DNA from: Candidatus Thorarchaeota archaeon
GTDB taxonomy: Archaea; Asgardarchaeota; Thorarchaeia; Thorarchaeales; Thorarchaeaceae
Length of the DNA stretch: 7,641 nucleotides
Assembly: GCA_016841005.1 (NCBI GenBank)
Contig: JAEORG010000047.1
Location: 1-7,641, forward strand
Reading direction: 5' to 3'
A program made the position numbers and the translations under genes. Each line of letters begins with the position of its first letter. The stretch's first letter is position 1. Positions 6,511-7,641 of this stretch are shown here, piece by piece. Below the pieces are notes generated by a model, which saw nothing but the letters and a program-made list of their open reading frames with translations, had not been told where the DNA came from and searched no databases.

Positions 6511-6538
6511 GAGGCTCTACAGCCTCTCTCTTTTTTTT
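6510..6538 (+). terminator. Hairpin plus T-run terminator after the beta-propeller gene
   Basis: AGAGGCT and AGCCTCT form a perfect 7-bp stem with the 4-nt loop CTAC, beginning on the last base of the stop codon. CTC and eight consecutive T follow. In archaea the T-run alone can terminate transcription; the stem makes it look like a bacterial intrinsic terminator. It separates this gene from the next surface-protein gene. Confidence 0.75.
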
Positions 6539-6541
6539 GGT

Positions 6542-6552
6542 TCTAAAATTAG
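6542..6552 (+). promoter_or_regulatory. Candidate TATA box for the second surface-protein gene
   Basis: TCTAAAATTAG follows the terminator T-run and lies about 60 nt before the TTG start at 6608. Transcription starting about 25 nt downstream would give a leader near 35 nt that contains the ribosome-binding motifs. It is a weak match in AT-rich DNA. Confidence 0.25.
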
Positions 6553-6592
6553 ATTGAAATCAAAATTATGCACACATAATATTGGAGGTTAC

Positions 6593-6599
6593 AGGAGGG
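6593..6599 (+). promoter_or_regulatory. Strong ribosome-binding site deciding a TTG start
   Basis: AGGAGGG is separated by eight bases from TTG at 6608, the codon opening a clear signal peptide (LKSRYGVIAL...). A second GGAGGT lies at 6584-6589. No ATG or GTG in frame exists between these motifs and the hydrophobic segment, so TTG is the best start. Confidence 0.65.
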
Positions 6600-6607
6600 A
6601 AAAATAT

Positions 6608-7582
6608 TTGCTGAAATCTCGATATGGTGTCATCGCATTATCACTGCTGTTTGCATTTTCACTGACATCAGGTATTACACTTACTCCTATTACTATATAC
6701 AATTTAGATACTATATCTAATTCTATGAGCATCTCTGATAGCACACCTCTTCTTACGTGGACCTCTAATACGCAGAGTGAATTGAATCCTGTAACCAATA
6801 ACAGCAAAATCGTTGGGGACCATATTATTTTGAATGCAACATTTCCAGAGTCAATGAATGTGATATATTGCGAGTTGAGGATTTGGAATGTCAGTGCTAA
6901 TATCAATATCACAGTATCAAGTAGTTCGTCTAATGTAACAATTGACACATACTACATGCATCATCAGAATCTGACATATAATATTCAAGTGATTGGAAAT
7001 TCAAGTGATGATGGTACGTGGACTAACCTCTGGCAAGAAATAGAGATATGTAATTTCTTTAAACCTCTTGTAACAGTGCCTTATCCTGAAACATTACTAA
7101 TTGATAGTAGAACATACAACATCTCTTGGTCATCCATCGATAAAAATGCAGATGAAGTGAATTACTTTTCAGTCTGGATAAGTAATAATGATGGAGCCAC
7201 TTTCATGCTTATAGCACCAAATGTCACTAGAACGTGGCTTATTTGGAACTCAACTGGTTGGTTAGAAGGTAGTTACATCTTTAGAGTAAGAGCATTCAGT
7301 GTTGATTTGGCATATCCTGGATTAGATGTATCAAATCCTCCTTCTGGATATTTACCGGGTGATTACTCAGATGGATTCAGTCCATCATTTGAACCAACGC
7401 CACCTCCACCACCGATAACTACAACAGAAGGAACAACCAGCACTACTGGTGAAACGACAACAACAACAAATAGTAATACTAATGGATTCATTCCTGAATC
7501 TACACTAATTTTCTTCATAGATGGATTTGCAATCGCAGTAATTGTGATAGTGATTGTATTAATTCTAAAAAACAAGAGATGA
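6608..7582 (+). CDS. Secreted sequon-rich two-domain surface protein with Pro/Thr linker and C-terminal membrane anchor
   Basis: I recognise no named family. From TTG 6608 the product has 324 residues. A signal peptide lies at about 1-25. A first domain (about 45-150) carries the only two cysteines (Cys88, Cys148), which could form a disulfide. A second domain (about 151-237) is beta-rich and resembles a fibronectin type III or Ig-like fold (YNISWSSID, FSVWISNNDGATF, GSYIFRVRAFSVD). Ten N-x-S/T sequons (residues 64, 76, 94, 100, 109, 121, 131, 171, 205 and 214) suggest dense archaeal N-glycosylation. A linker with PTPPPPP and runs of Thr (about 264-290) leads to a helix (about 300-320) and the tail KNKR. 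The architecture copies the upstream propeller protein, pointing to the outer surface. The reading frame is open upstream to 6479, but that part overlaps the previous gene and terminator. The two GGAGG motifs, the second well spaced from the TTG, support the start. Function is unknown. Confidence 0.8.
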   Translation: MLKSRYGVIALSLLFAFSLTSGITLTPITIYNLDTISNSMSISDSTPLLTWTSNTQSELNPVTNNSKIVGDHIILNATFPESMNVIYCELRIWNVSANINITVSSSSSNVTIDTYYMHHQNLTYNIQVIGNSSDDGTWTNLWQEIEICNFFKPLVTVPYPETLLIDSRTYNISWSSIDKNADEVNYFSVWISNNDGATFMLIAPNVTRTWLIWNSTGWLEGSYIFRVRAFSVDLAYPGLDVSNPPSGYLPGDYSDGFSPSFEPTPPPPPITTTEGTTSTTGETTTTTNSNTNGFIPESTLIFFIDGFAIAVIVIVIVLILKNKR

Positions 7583-7641
7583 GAAAATCGAGCAAGTGGA
7601 ATTATAAGTTGAGATTGAGTAATTATTGGGATGTGTAAAAA

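Noticed and set aside
6568..6579. Tiny ORF ATG CAC ACA TAA in the leader of the second surface gene
   Set aside because: It has three codons and no well-placed ribosome-binding site. Nothing suggests a leader peptide.
6479..6607. Extension of the second surface protein to 6479
   Set aside because: It would overlap the end of the propeller gene and run through its terminator. The signal peptide begins properly at TTG 6608.

Overview
The window looks like a piece of an archaeal chromosome. Purine-rich GGTGA/AGGTGA/GGAGG ribosome-binding motifs sit before ATG, GTG or TTG starts. Two secreted proteins end in a Thr-rich linker, one membrane helix and a short basic tail. The threonine dehydrogenase is of the short SDR type. 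That mix reminds me of Asgard archaea (Thorarchaeota-like), but the lineage is an inference from style and not a demonstrated placement. Composition is moderately AT-rich throughout. I see no tRNA, rRNA, CRISPR array, transposase or phage gene.

Layout. 1-629 (+): C-terminal half of a threonine ammonia-lyase with an ACT domain, cut by the window edge. Its stop lies 19 nt from the stop of a convergent minus-strand gene. 649-2409 (-): an exported alpha/beta-hydrolase domain fused to about eight membrane helices. 2567-3688 (-): an unrecognised, AT-rich protein of degenerate helical repeats with no usable ATG start. 3798-4751 (-): an SDR-type L-threonine 3-dehydrogenase. 4752-4914: a divergent promoter region with a perfect 9-bp inverted repeat whose right arm contains the Shine-Dalgarno sequence of the next gene. 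4915-6510 (+): a secreted seven-repeat SBBP beta-propeller anchored by a C-terminal helix, followed by a hairpin plus T-run terminator. 6608-7582 (+): a second secreted, sequon-rich protein with the same tail design. 7583-7641 is AT-rich and holds nothing I can identify.

How the genes relate. Two enzymes act on the same substrate: threonine ammonia-lyase gives 2-oxobutyrate and ammonia, and threonine dehydrogenase gives 2-amino-3-oxobutyrate (towards glycine and acetyl-CoA). They are separated by two unrelated minus-strand genes and are not in one operon. The plus-strand pair encodes cell-surface proteins built alike, but the terminator between them suggests separate transcripts. With the membrane hydrolase, three of the six genes encode envelope or extracellular proteins. 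I found no complete new defence or mobile system. The most original items are the SD-sequestering or operator-like repeat at 4875-4908, the hydrolase-polytopic membrane fusion and the helical-repeat protein.
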